Shown piece after piece: positions 1 through 7,277 of a stretch of 11,566 nt of DNA. The stretch's first letter is position 1. The number at the start of each line of letters is the position of its first letter. Source of the DNA: Ignavibacteria bacterium (GTDB taxonomy: Bacteria; Bacteroidota; Ignavibacteria; Ignavibacteriales; Melioribacteraceae); the NCBI GenBank assembly GCA_003233295.1, contig QILJ01000250.1, positions 1 through 11,566 of the forward strand, in the 5' to 3' direction. The notes below the pieces were generated by a model. That model worked only from the letters and a program-made list of their open reading frames with translations, searched no databases and was not told the DNA's origin. Made by a program: the position numbers and the translations under genes.

Positions 1-66
1 GACGAGATAGGTATAGGTGCAGGACGCTTGATCAAATAGTTGTTTAAACAGAATTGGAGCGGTCAT
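1..66 (-). CDS. ETHE1-like persulfide dioxygenase / MBL-fold hydrolase, N-terminal part only (cut by window edge)
   Basis: Only the first 22 codons are inside the window. They start at the ATG at 66-64 and the frame stays open to base 1. The visible peptide reads MTAPILFKQLFDQ followed by ASCTYTYLV. This matches the characteristic N-terminus of ETHE1-type persulfide dioxygenases (APIL..Q.F...SCTYTYL), which are metallo-beta-lactamase-fold, iron-dependent enzymes that oxidise glutathione persulfide to sulfite in sulfide detoxification. A Shine-Dalgarno-like AAGGA lies at about 76-80, nine bases before the ATG, which supports this start. The gene lies 96 bp downstream of the cupin gene on the same strand. 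The metal ligands are outside the window, so the call rests on the N-terminal signature alone. A related MBL-fold hydrolase is the alternative. Confidence 0.6.
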   Translation of the reverse strand, partial: MTAPILFKQLFDQASCTYTYLV

Positions 67-162
67 TGACTACGATCCTTCGATAATAAGAGTTTCAAGG
101 TGACGACAGGATTATTGATTAACTCATCACTCGAGTAAATCATTTTATGTTCATAAGCTCTC

Positions 163-558
163 TTAATCTTCAGCTGTAAAACCAAATGCGCTGTCATGAA
201 CATAGACTAATTTACAATCTTCAATATATTTTGCATCATGAATACGACCTGCTTTCACATACCCAGTGTCACCTTTATTAAGAATAATCTGATCGCCATC
301 AGCAACAAGGCTGTCTCCTGACTTCGTGTAAAATTGAAGCGACATCTGACCTTCAATCACAACTGTCATATCATCACCGGGATGAGAATGCGGCGGTTCT
401 GCTGAACCCGCCTGCCAGCGTTCCAACATTACATCGGCACCATCTGGATTTGTTGGATAGGTTGTTCTGACAGTAAAGCCTTCTGGTGTATCAGGGACAG
501 AAACATGATTACCCCAAACCTTACTCGACTCACTCGTTACTTCATTACTCGCACTCAT
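163..558 (-). CDS. small single-domain cupin protein
   Basis: This 131-residue protein is one cupin barrel. Cupin motif 1 lies at residues 51-76, with His57 and His59 in PHSHPGDD and the following VVIEG turn. Motif 2 lies around residues 96-120, with His107 in AGRIHDA. These histidines would form the usual metal site, but the Glu normally found in motif 1 appears to be Asp (D62/D63). There is no signal peptide, so it is probably cytoplasmic. The start is supported by a GGGGA ribosome-binding site at about 565-570. That site can pair with an upstream sequence (see the inverted repeat at 566-621). The substrate cannot be read from the sequence. Small cupins of this kind include metal-binding stress proteins and dioxygenase-like enzymes. 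The gene precedes the ETHE1-like gene on the same strand, so a shared transcript is possible. Confidence 0.8.
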   Translation of the reverse strand: MSASNEVTSESSKVWGNHVSVPDTPEGFTVRTTYPTNPDGADVMLERWQAGSAEPPHSHPGDDMTVVIEGQMSLQFYTKSGDSLVADGDQIILNKGDTGYVKAGRIHDAKYIEDCKLVYVHDSAFGFTAED

Positions 559-565
559 TCGCTAA

Positions 566-621
566 TCCCCATAGAAAAATTATTCCAGCTTACATTCATA
601 GTGTTAATATTTTCATGGGGA
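566..621 (-). promoter_or_regulatory. inverted repeat able to sequester the cupin ribosome-binding site
   Basis: The arms TCCCCAT (566-572) and ATGGGGA (615-621) are perfect complements. They extend imperfectly inward through an A-rich run at 575-579 and a T-rich run at 610-613. In the minus-strand transcript the promoter-proximal arm (621-615) would pair with the GGGGA that acts as the Shine-Dalgarno of the cupin gene starting at 558. The loop is roughly 35 nt. It could be a translational switch or just the decayed end of a small repeat. There is no T tract, so it is not a convincing terminator for the gene ending at 646. Confidence 0.35.
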
Positions 622-645
622 CAGTACTTAAAACAGATAAGTGAA

Positions 646-966
646 TCAACAAGCAGAATGTGGGGTTAATTCCTGATCGATGGTACGCACTTCTAACAAA
701 CTGGATAATCTATTAATGAGATAGGCGCAAGACACAGATTTGGCCGCATCATTATCTTGCTGCAACGCCTTAATAAGATTCATAGCAACGAATTTTGCGC
801 GCTGCTTATCATCCGGCCTGGCAATGAGCTCGCCCTGAATTTTCACACAGTGATCCATGTCATTATCCATTTTATCGAGAAACACTAACTGCTCCTGGTT
901 CAGATCCATTTCCCGATCACACTCATGAGCTACCTGACCATTTACGAAGACTGTTAAATTTTTCAT
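646..966 (-). CDS. hypothetical protein, 106 aa
   Basis: I do not recognise this protein. It is a small, acidic, probably cytoplasmic protein with no signal peptide or membrane segment. It begins MKNLTVFVNGQ, then has a charged helical stretch (residues about 20-45, DLNQEQLVFLDKMDNDMD). A C-terminal helical part follows, containing NLIKALQQ and CAYLINRLSSLLEV. Five cysteines are scattered without a CxxC pattern. No good Shine-Dalgarno precedes the ATG at 966, but no upstream in-frame start is available either. It lies 87 bp upstream of the cupin gene on the same strand. The length and orderly amphipathic composition make a real gene likely, but nothing visible points to a function. Confidence 0.6.
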   Translation of the reverse strand: MKNLTVFVNGQVAHECDREMDLNQEQLVFLDKMDNDMDHCVKIQGELIARPDDKQRAKFVAMNLIKALQQDNDAAKSVSCAYLINRLSSLLEVRTIDQELTPHSAC

Positions 967-1026
967 TAGTTGGAATATACGGGAATTTACATCAATTGAG
1001 CTCTTACTCAGAGCCTAAATACTACT

Positions 1027-1051
1027 AAATTTAATCACCCCGACCACTTTA
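1027..1051. repeat. degenerate copy of a short C-rich motif also present at 7850-7874
   Basis: This 25-bp stretch agrees at 20 of 25 positions, by eye, with the reverse complement of 7850-7874. The shared pattern is AAATTTAATC then C-rich then CTTT. Bases about 2031-2047 show a looser version (CACCGACCCCTTTT). These may be eroded ends of a REP-like or MITE-like repeat dispersed in this genome. A chance origin in AT-rich intergenic DNA cannot be excluded. Confidence 0.3.
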
Positions 1052-1059
1052 ACTCCTTT

Positions 1060-1968
1060 CTAACCAGCCATTTCCCTTGATCGAACCCATTCTAGTAAAG
1101 AGTCGATTATTTCAATATTCTTCTTATCGGCATCTGAAAGCACCTCCCCATTTCTTTCTACGAAAGCTTGCTTGAGTTTTTCCAGATTAGAAGAATGGGT
1201 ATATTTTTCTAAAAATTCGTATAACGCTATATCCTGAGTCTGGATATCAAAATTCTTGTCTTCTCTGGCCTTGCTTATGATGTTTTTAATTTTATAAAGA
1301 CTACGAACATCTATTTTTTTACCAAAGATTTTATCTAGAATTTTTTGACGTTGTTTTGGTTTCAGGGTTATTTTATTAAATGCAAAATTTGCCTTATTGA
1401 TATCTTCTAGCGATATCTTTGATTCATAATCGAGCTCTCCTTCATCATCTACATTGTTCTTTAGCTTTTTCTCGATATAATCTCGACTTACATATAAGTG
1501 ATTGGGATATTGGCTTATCTCTGCTCCTCTTGAAATTGAAAATTCATATTTAAATACTCTAGGGTCAGGTTTAAATCGGGTTGCTAAATCCATTATTCTT
1601 AAAACTTCATAACTTATTTCAACTACATCTTTATCATCAGCTGATTTCTTTTCATTTATTGAGTATTTTCTTGTAACCACTTTACCTTTCTCACCGTGAA
1701 CAGCATAAAGAGAAGTTTCTGAACCTGTCTCTTCCTCCCAGAGCTCTCTTTGTTTTTTATCAAAAATACCGCCGCTGTATTCCAATTCAATGTAATCCCT
1801 AATCTCGCGCAGATAATCTTCCCTGGTTTTAACAACGGGTTGCAGTAATTCAGTTGAATCGGTGATAAATTCTGGCGGTTTATTGGCAGAATCTTTTTTA
1901 TTGCAAGAGGATGCTAGTACGAACATGCCTAGCAGGATACTTACTGAGACATAAGATATTTTCTGCAT
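1060..1968 (-). CDS. predicted lipoprotein of unknown function, 302 aa
   Basis: The N-terminus is a classic lipoprotein signal: MQK, a hydrophobic core (VSVSILLGMFVLA) and a lipobox-like LASSC with the lipidated residue at Cys22. Asn23-Lys-Lys follows, then a hydrophilic linker. The mature protein is strongly charged, mostly helical and lysine/glutamate-rich, and I see no recognised catalytic motif. Segments such as YLREIRDYIELEY (about residues 53-65) and the lysine-rich KITLKPKQRQKILDKIF region around residues 200-216 suggest helical repeats or coiled packing. It is probably anchored in the envelope. The start at 1968 is fixed by the signal peptide. Base composition is as AT-rich as the defence genes on its right, unlike thiC, which suggests horizontal acquisition. 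It is separated from the DUF2971 gene by 172 bp of gene-free sequence holding a perfect 13-bp palindrome (2018-2030). Confidence 0.7.
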   Translation of the reverse strand: MQKISYVSVSILLGMFVLASSCNKKDSANKPPEFITDSTELLQPVVKTREDYLREIRDYIELEYSGGIFDKKQRELWEEETGSETSLYAVHGEKGKVVTRKYSINEKKSADDKDVVEISYEVLRIMDLATRFKPDPRVFKYEFSISRGAEISQYPNHLYVSRDYIEKKLKNNVDDEGELDYESKISLEDINKANFAFNKITLKPKQRQKILDKIFGKKIDVRSLYKIKNIISKAREDKNFDIQTQDIALYEFLEKYTHSSNLEKLKQAFVERNGEVLSDADKKNIEIIDSLLEWVRSREMAG

Positions 1969-2140
1969 ATTAAATTAGCAATAATTGTTCTCAGACACTT
2001 TTGGTTTGATAAGTGGGAATGAGTCTCATTTGTCACCGACCCCTTTTATCGCTCTATTTGGGACGGGTTCAAATATTAGGAAGTGCTTTTCTCTGACTCT
2101 TAATATTTTAATTTCAATCGAGTCCAATCCTTTTGATTAT

Positions 2141-2908
2141 TTATATTTCTTTATAATCTATTCCAAAATCACTTTCTGCTCTAACAACTCTACACAATTT
2201 AACTTCATGCTCATAGTTGCCAACAATTTCCCTTACTAAAGCAATATCTTCATCAGGTGTATGCAATCCGAAACAAATTTGCTTAACGAATGATTTTGGT
2301 ATATTAAATTTTCCTGGAATTTTCCTTATGATTCTCATTTCATTTTCATAATCCCAGCAAGTATTTTTTGATGTTAGGGATAACAATAAAATATCATTAA
2401 TTATATTAACCGCAAATCCATCATCTATTTCTTCTTCACTATTTGCAAACCTTATGAACCAGTTTATTAATGGGTCGATATCATACTTTACTGCGCTGGT
2501 AACTAAGATATTATCAGCATTTGTATTATCAATAATAAACTGATATGGGATTTCATACAAAATACGAATACCTCGATGATCATCGGAATAGTGTGACCAC
2601 ATAAGTGGTTCTTTGTCTGATTTTAATGCTTTAGAGAACGAGCACACTCCCCATTCATGCATCGCTTTTTCCCTCAACTCAAAATTCTCACCATCATTTA
2701 TTAGTATTTTGAGTCTATCAAGCCCAAATCGACTGTGACTATCCATAGCGGTTTCCATAGCCTTATTCATAGCTTTTCGAATATCTAACCGGCTGTCAAA
2801 TGGATCATTTAATTTGCCCGGCTTTGCGAAATACAAATATCCTTCTACCAATGAACCAATAAGATTCTTATCAATAGTCGAAAACTTGTGGAATTTGTAA
2901 TCAGGCAT
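2141..2908 (-). CDS. DUF2971 family protein, 255 aa
   Basis: The protein shows the hallmarks of DUF2971. The N-terminal block YLYFAKPGKLNDPFDSRLD (about residues 24-42) corresponds to the family's 'L.F..P..FNDPFD' signature. The block VCSFSK...PLMWSHYSDDHRGIRI (about 87-116) corresponds to 'SFS.....LMWSHYA..H.G'. The NEMRIIRKI element near residue 191 is also typical. There is no signal peptide or membrane helix, and the length is normal for the family. The molecular activity of the family is not something I can state with confidence, though its members occur often in accessory and defence-rich regions. It sits just beyond the CBASS operon on the same strand, separated from it by 98 bp holding a 48-bp palindrome. 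It is therefore probably a separate or attenuated transcription unit rather than a core CBASS gene. Confidence 0.8.
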   Translation of the reverse strand: MPDYKFHKFSTIDKNLIGSLVEGYLYFAKPGKLNDPFDSRLDIRKAMNKAMETAMDSHSRFGLDRLKILINDGENFELREKAMHEWGVCSFSKALKSDKEPLMWSHYSDDHRGIRILYEIPYQFIIDNTNADNILVTSAVKYDIDPLINWFIRFANSEEEIDDGFAVNIINDILLLSLTSKNTCWDYENEMRIIRKIPGKFNIPKSFVKQICFGLHTPDEDIALVREIVGNYEHEVKLCRVVRAESDFGIDYKEI

Positions 2909-2934
2909 CAGGAAATATAACTTAGGATAATTAG

Positions 2935-2982
2935 GGTCAGAGAACAGTTTTTTCTAATATTAGAAACAATTGTTCTCTGACC
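2935..2982. repeat. 48-bp near-perfect palindrome with GGTCAGAGAAC ends
   Basis: The left arm (2935-2958) and right arm (2959-2982) are 24 bp each, with no spacer and only two mismatched pairs. The outer ends are GGTCAGAGAAC and GTTCTCTGACC. It begins 25 bp downstream of the SAVED effector stop and lies before the DUF2971 start. A relic of its outer arm, AATTGTTCTCAGAC, recurs at 1983-1996. The structure suits a REP/MITE-type mobile palindrome. Transcribed, it would form a long hairpin that could stabilise or attenuate the CBASS mRNA, though no T tract follows it. Confidence 0.7.
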
Positions 2983-3006
2983 TGGGTTTTATAGACATTG
3001 ATATAC

Positions 3007-4077
3007 CTACTCCATATTTACAATTGATGGCTTACTACCAGCAGCAATGCTCACTCCCCAACTGTATCCTCCAATTTCACTATCATACTGGTAGATATTT
3101 ATTCTTTGCATAACACTTGTTGTTAACATCGATCCTAGTCTAAACGCAAAAGATGCCTGACATGCTACAAATAGATGGATTTCTTTTATGTCTGGATGTT
3201 TAGCCTTTAAATTTGCGCAGAATTTATAAAATTCGCTAGCTATACGAACTTGCTTGTCCGAACTGTTTAACGAGTCTGGTCTTACTCCATCCTTTAAACG
3301 TATGAAGTATACTTGTCCCTTTAACTTGTTGGGTATCTGGGCCATAGATATTTCGACAGAGAATGGCATAACAACAGCAACTTTTTCATGAATTTCAGCA
3401 TCAGGTTCACTAATAGAAATCTCTTCCATATCATCCAGATTATCTAACCCATGCCACGAGTTGGATCTGGAATAGTCGAGTGTGAGGCATTCTTGTCTTG
3501 ATGTAATTTTATAGCCAGCAGTCACAAGTAGAGGGATAGGTGCAATTCCAGCATAACTAAGTTTTACAACACTATTATTTCGACCATTTAAGCGTGACTT
3601 AATTTGTTGATCTAGCCCATTAATCACATCTAATGCACGCTCTGGGTGAACTACTTTTCCCTCATATAGTTGATGCCCTTCATGTAAATCTACGATATCA
3701 AGTTTTCCTTTTGAATATGATTTAGGAAGTGCTTTTAATATTGAGCTGGTATCCATACCTTCCATTCCTCTATGAATAATAAGAATTCCAGTTAATTGTT
3801 TTCCAAGATTTATTAGGCGAAATATTCCAATTCCAAGGCCAAATACAATTAGAGTAATACCTACTAATGAATAATTGTTTTCACCTGCTGTAAAACTGAT
3901 GGGTATGCCAAACAGTTCAAATTTTGCACTTAGATTTAATGTACCAGCGGATAAAACAACTAACCCACTAGAGATTAATACAGTCGAAAAGGACATATAT
4001 ATGTCACGGAATCTATATTTCCAGAATTGTCGAAAAACTGACAAGATAATATTTGAGAATTCTCTAATTTTATTCAT
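3007..4077 (-). CDS. cap14: CBASS effector with two transmembrane helices and a SAVED domain (Cap14-like)
   Basis: There are two hydrophobic helices near the N-terminus: about residues 29-50 (SFSTVLISSGLVVLSAGTLNL) and 70-90 (SLVGITLIVFGLGIGIFRLI). A soluble sensor follows, and its last 100 residues carry SAVED features. These include IKEIHLFVACQASFAFRLGS (298-316) and the hydrophobic strand ending NIYQYD (327-332). SAVED domains bind cyclic di- or trinucleotides made by CD-NTases. The 2TM-SAVED architecture is known as Cap14, proposed to disrupt the inner membrane on activation and kill the infected cell. The ATG at 4077 overlaps the end of the JAMM gene by 8 bp, so translation is probably coupled. 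It is the last gene of the CBASS operon. The family call is firm; the identity of the ligand is inferred from the family only. Confidence 0.88.
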   Translation of the reverse strand: MNKIREFSNIILSVFRQFWKYRFRDIYMSFSTVLISSGLVVLSAGTLNLSAKFELFGIPISFTAGENNYSLVGITLIVFGLGIGIFRLINLGKQLTGILIIHRGMEGMDTSSILKALPKSYSKGKLDIVDLHEGHQLYEGKVVHPERALDVINGLDQQIKSRLNGRNNSVVKLSYAGIAPIPLLVTAGYKITSRQECLTLDYSRSNSWHGLDNLDDMEEISISEPDAEIHEKVAVVMPFSVEISMAQIPNKLKGQVYFIRLKDGVRPDSLNSSDKQVRIASEFYKFCANLKAKHPDIKEIHLFVACQASFAFRLGSMLTTSVMQRINIYQYDSEIGGYSWGVSIAAGSKPSIVNME

Positions 4078-4603
4078 GTGACATACTCAATTGTTTGAAT
4101 TTATTTTTAGAATGAATGAGCTTTTTAAATCCTGAGATACGATTACCTTGCCAACAGCGCACTTCTTTAATACCAATAATAATAAAAAATAATTTATTAC
4201 CTTCATACTCGCCTTCATTTAAAGCCTTTCTCCAATCGTAATAATCTTTTTGAGATGGACTAGGTACTGCTTCAGGGTGCGTATGCCATAGACCGAGATA
4301 TAAACAACTGCCTCCAGACTGTTTCCATCGTTCTACTGCAATATTATGATGGCCTTTAGAGCGATAAAAACTGTGACGAGCTCTCTTGTCAGTGTTTAGA
4401 GGGGTAGTAATTTTTTCGACAATTATATCAAGCTTATTTTCATACTGTTTCCCTAGCAATATCCCTCCAGCCTCAGTGCTTCCATAACAAGTTTGTCGGA
4501 AACTATTTAATCGGTCTGCAATATTTTCAGGTATCAACAAAATCCCAGAAGGATTTATTTTAACAGAAACATCCCCAATTACTTTTTCCGACACACCAGG
4601 CAA
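4070..4603 (-). CDS. cap3: CBASS Cap3, JAMM/MPN-family deconjugating peptidase
   Basis: A complete JAMM zinc-peptidase signature is present: Glu44 in TEAGGILLG, then HxHx7SxxD as His107, His109, Ser117 and Asp120 in GLWHTHPEAVPSPSQKD. Cap3 enzymes of type II CBASS cleave the bond that Cap2 forms between the CD-NTase C-terminus and its targets, opposing priming. At about 177 residues it is a single JAB domain. The start is uncertain. The longest frame begins with TTG at 4603, but a GTG at 4594 (codon 4) has a GAAGG Shine-Dalgarno nine bases before it, so I prefer 4594. Either start overlaps the cap2 end (4579), and the stop overlaps the effector start by 8 bp, placing it inside one coupled operon. 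Confidence 0.9.
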   Translation of the reverse strand: MPGVSEKVIGDVSVKINPSGILLIPENIADRLNSFRQTCYGSTEAGGILLGKQYENKLDIIVEKITTPLNTDKRARHSFYRSKGHHNIAVERWKQSGGSCLYLGLWHTHPEAVPSPSQKDYYDWRKALNEGEYEGNKLFFIIIGIKEVRCWQGNRISGFKKLIHSKNKFKQLSMSHE

Positions 4604-6255
4604 CCTTCATTGAATACTTCATCAGTTTGACTTTTTACATCATGCTCACAATTTAAATACCATTGGGTGGTCACGATATTAGCCTCAATAGCTGCTTCAT
4701 TACCTCCTCTCCACCATTGATATTTATACTTAAGATCTCTAAAGCTAAGCGCATCTATTACCATTCTTGCTGTCATCTCTGCTGTCTTTCCAGCATCTAA
4801 AGCATTGAAAGGTGTAAATGCTCCACCACATCCGGTCAGGTTTCGAGAGATTTCCTGATTTTCTTTCACAAAACTAAATATGCTGGATAGTTGTTCTGTA
4901 TGATCCCAGTAATATAGACAATGTAAACATCCCATTGTTTTACCATCTGAAATAGTTGCATGACCTCCCAATCCCAATGGTTCTGTCCATGCTGTCAAAA
5001 GGAATGGGGGGACCTCTCTATCAAGATTACGATGAGCTAAGTTTAATTCACGCCCCAGTGTAGGGTTTCCCGTTACATCAATAATCGCATCATGATTTAA
5101 CATAGATTCGGATAATCCAGATACTTTTGCATCCTTTGCTTTAATAGATATATAGGGGAAACGAGACTTAAGCTGGTCTGCTAGAGAATCTACTTTCTTC
5201 CAACCTATATAACGGCTATCCAATACATGCCTGAATAAATTATCGGATGAAAAAATATCACTATCTATCAACATCAGTTTCTTAATACCGCACATAACCA
5301 ATAATTCGGCTACTCTTCCACCTATTGATCCGCAACCTAAAATAACAATACTTTTATCAGAAATATCTACGTTCCCACCTGAACGTTGAATCATATGATC
5401 AGGGGTATGACGTACTATAAACAATGGAGTAATCTTGAAATTATAAAATTGTATATCACCATTTATCCAGTTAAGTCCGTGTGGAATAGTTACACCATAC
5501 AATGACCTACCGCCTTTTGGGCGAGGATGGGATATAAGAATATGCAAAGCATCTTTGGGTATCTTCTTTTTAACTAAAAGCTCTTCCCATAAAGCTTTAT
5601 TAGCAACGGAAAGAGACTCTAAAATTTTAGATAAAAAATCTATTTCTATGCAATCTCCAGGAAGTGGGGGATCTATATACCGCTCCAACGGCAGATAGAT
5701 CGCATTCATCTCTGTTAGATTTTTTTTACATATACGAGCAAATGCATATTCATTATTAATGGAGAGATTTTTGTCGTTGGGGAAAAAAGCTGTTGGTATT
5801 TTACTCTTTTTTTTAACCGGCGCTTTTAGTATCTGTAATTTAACACTCGGCTCAAAAAAACAATACGAAACTCCAGTTTCCTGCTGATTCCAATAACCTT
5901 CAAATTCATTGAAAAATTCATCTTCCCTTTCATCTACACTAGTTGACAATGCAGTAATTGCTTTTGATAAAGCATACTCTGCTACCTTAACTGGTTGCGA
6001 AGTATCTATACTTACACCTTCTCCATCGTTATAACATACCTTGCCTTTCCAGCAGACATGGGGAAGTAATCCGTATTTAGCTGGCTCTAAAAGATGTACG
6101 TCAGGAAGATCATTCGGAAAATTGCTATTGATTTCAATTTCAAGTGAGAAGCTTTCATTATTTATATCAACAATAGCCACAACTTTGGTACCTTGAATCT
6201 CTGTGCTTTTAACAAAGTCCAAAGTACCAAAATGAGAAGCTATTTCATCTATCAC
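4579..6255 (-). CDS. cap2: CBASS Cap2, E2-E1 ubiquitin-transferase-like fusion
   Basis: This 558-residue protein starts with an E2-like fold (about 1-120), with FPNDLPDVHLLEP and a candidate catalytic Cys74 in GKVCYNDG (Cys68 nearby is the alternative). A linker region follows, then an E1/ThiF-type adenylation domain (about 298-505). The nucleotide loop is ILGCGSIGG (305-313), with LIDSDIFSSDNLFRH (329-343) after it. The probable E1 catalytic cysteine is Cys476 in NLTGCGG. Two CxxC pairs, Cys443/446 and Cys552/555, look like a structural zinc site of the MoeB/ThiF kind. Cap2 activates the C-terminal carboxylate of the CD-NTase and conjugates it to targets, priming nucleotide synthesis. The start is GTG at 6255, whose GTGA overlaps the CD-NTase TGA stop. 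The C-terminus overlaps cap3 by up to 25 bp. Confidence 0.9.
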   Translation of the reverse strand: MIDEIASHFGTLDFVKSTEIQGTKVVAIVDINNESFSLEIEINSNFPNDLPDVHLLEPAKYGLLPHVCWKGKVCYNDGEGVSIDTSQPVKVAEYALSKAITALSTSVDEREDEFFNEFEGYWNQQETGVSYCFFEPSVKLQILKAPVKKKSKIPTAFFPNDKNLSINNEYAFARICKKNLTEMNAIYLPLERYIDPPLPGDCIEIDFLSKILESLSVANKALWEELLVKKKIPKDALHILISHPRPKGGRSLYGVTIPHGLNWINGDIQFYNFKITPLFIVRHTPDHMIQRSGGNVDISDKSIVILGCGSIGGRVAELLVMCGIKKLMLIDSDIFSSDNLFRHVLDSRYIGWKKVDSLADQLKSRFPYISIKAKDAKVSGLSESMLNHDAIIDVTGNPTLGRELNLAHRNLDREVPPFLLTAWTEPLGLGGHATISDGKTMGCLHCLYYWDHTEQLSSIFSFVKENQEISRNLTGCGGAFTPFNALDAGKTAEMTARMVIDALSFRDLKYKYQWWRGGNEAAIEANIVTTQWYLNCEHDVKSQTDEVFNEGCLVCRKK

Positions 6256-7277
6256 GCAGAAGTGCCGGTTGTAACGACTGGTGCTTTTAAACTTTTCTTC
6301 ACTTTGTCAGGTACCTTACTGTCATCTTCAGGGACTGGGAAATCATTGCCAAACTTCCCCTGAAGTGTTTTGCAGGCATTGGCAATAGACGTATCTTCAT
6401 ATGCGCTATCTAAAGAATCTTTTAGTGCTTGTAACTTTTCTTTGAATGCTTCCATCTGATTATCAGTCATTCTTTCTAGAAGATCTTTTTTTGGGATAAC
6501 TGGTAAATCAACTTCGAGACGACTGTCAAGCCAGCCAAAATTATCAATAATCTGTTTGATAAAATTTCTTAAAGCTCTCAGGTCATTGTGTTCGCCGACA
6601 TGCTTCACTGGCTCAAACCAATGATATGCAGCGCACGTCAATGCAATGCTTATTGGTGCACCACCGTTTTTGAATTGTTTGTCACGCCACCGTTTAAGAT
6701 AACGTATTACCCGTTTGAACTGTGTGCGGTCGTCTCCATCATAATGATTGTTAATCTTATCAATAAGGCCTTTGGGATCAGATCCTTGCCATTCTTGATT
6801 CTCCTCACTGGAGTTTTCTTTACCCATGGCGATCTCTAAGTACTCCTCATCCTCAAGTTTCACATATATGGCTAGATCAACATGGTAGTCAGGATTCCCA
6901 TCTTTTTGGTAGGTAACGGTTACACAAGGGCGGCGGATATTTACTGTGCGAAAAGTTGAATTTAAGGCATTTTTTACCTTTTTTTTCAGATCCACAGGGT
7001 CTTTAAAATCATCCTGGGTATTATCAAATATAAGACCAACATCAATATCATAATCACAATCATACGGCTTTATACCAGTACGCATGGCATAACTGCCCTG
7101 ATTGAAATATTCGAATCTTAAGAGATCCTCATTTTTCTTTTCTGCCTCGCGTTTTAATCCAGCCTTGAGATCAGTTATTAGTAGCTCTCGCTTTTCCTGA
7201 AGCTTTGCTTTTTCATCCTTATCTGACAAGCGGATATTGGAGTGGAAATTATCAAACTGTTTTTGAACATTTGCCAT
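6252..7277 (-). CDS. cdn: CD-NTase (CBASS cyclic oligonucleotide synthase)
   Basis: The nucleotidyltransferase core is clear. GSYAMRT (61-67) is the GS motif, Asp77 and Asp79 in DYDIDVG are metal ligands, and the third carboxylate is Asp134 in HVDLAIY. At 341 residues it has the normal CD-NTase size. The C-terminal tail is flexible and ends VVTTGTSA. A small residue at the end suits activation by Cap2. The cognate effector has a SAVED domain, and several SAVED effectors bind cyclic trinucleotides of clade C/D enzymes, so a trinucleotide product is a reasonable guess but is not shown by the sequence. The ATG at 7277 has an AGGG ribosome-binding site at 7285-7288. It is the first gene of the four-gene CBASS operon; 288 bp upstream lies a CIRCE operator. 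Confidence 0.92.
   Translation of the reverse strand: MANVQKQFDNFHSNIRLSDKDEKAKLQEKRELLITDLKAGLKREAEKKNEDLLRFEYFNQGSYAMRTGIKPYDCDYDIDVGLIFDNTQDDFKDPVDLKKKVKNALNSTFRTVNIRRPCVTVTYQKDGNPDYHVDLAIYVKLEDEEYLEIAMGKENSSEENQEWQGSDPKGLIDKINNHYDGDDRTQFKRVIRYLKRWRDKQFKNGGAPISIALTCAAYHWFEPVKHVGEHNDLRALRNFIKQIIDNFGWLDSRLEVDLPVIPKKDLLERMTDNQMEAFKEKLQALKDSLDSAYEDTSIANACKTLQGKFGNDFPVPEDDSKVPDKVKKSLKAPVVTTGTSA

Noticed and set aside
1985..2239. plus-strand 84-codon open frame
   Set aside because: It overlaps the 3' end of the DUF2971 gene and repeat-like intergenic sequence, with low-complexity composition and no ribosome-binding site.
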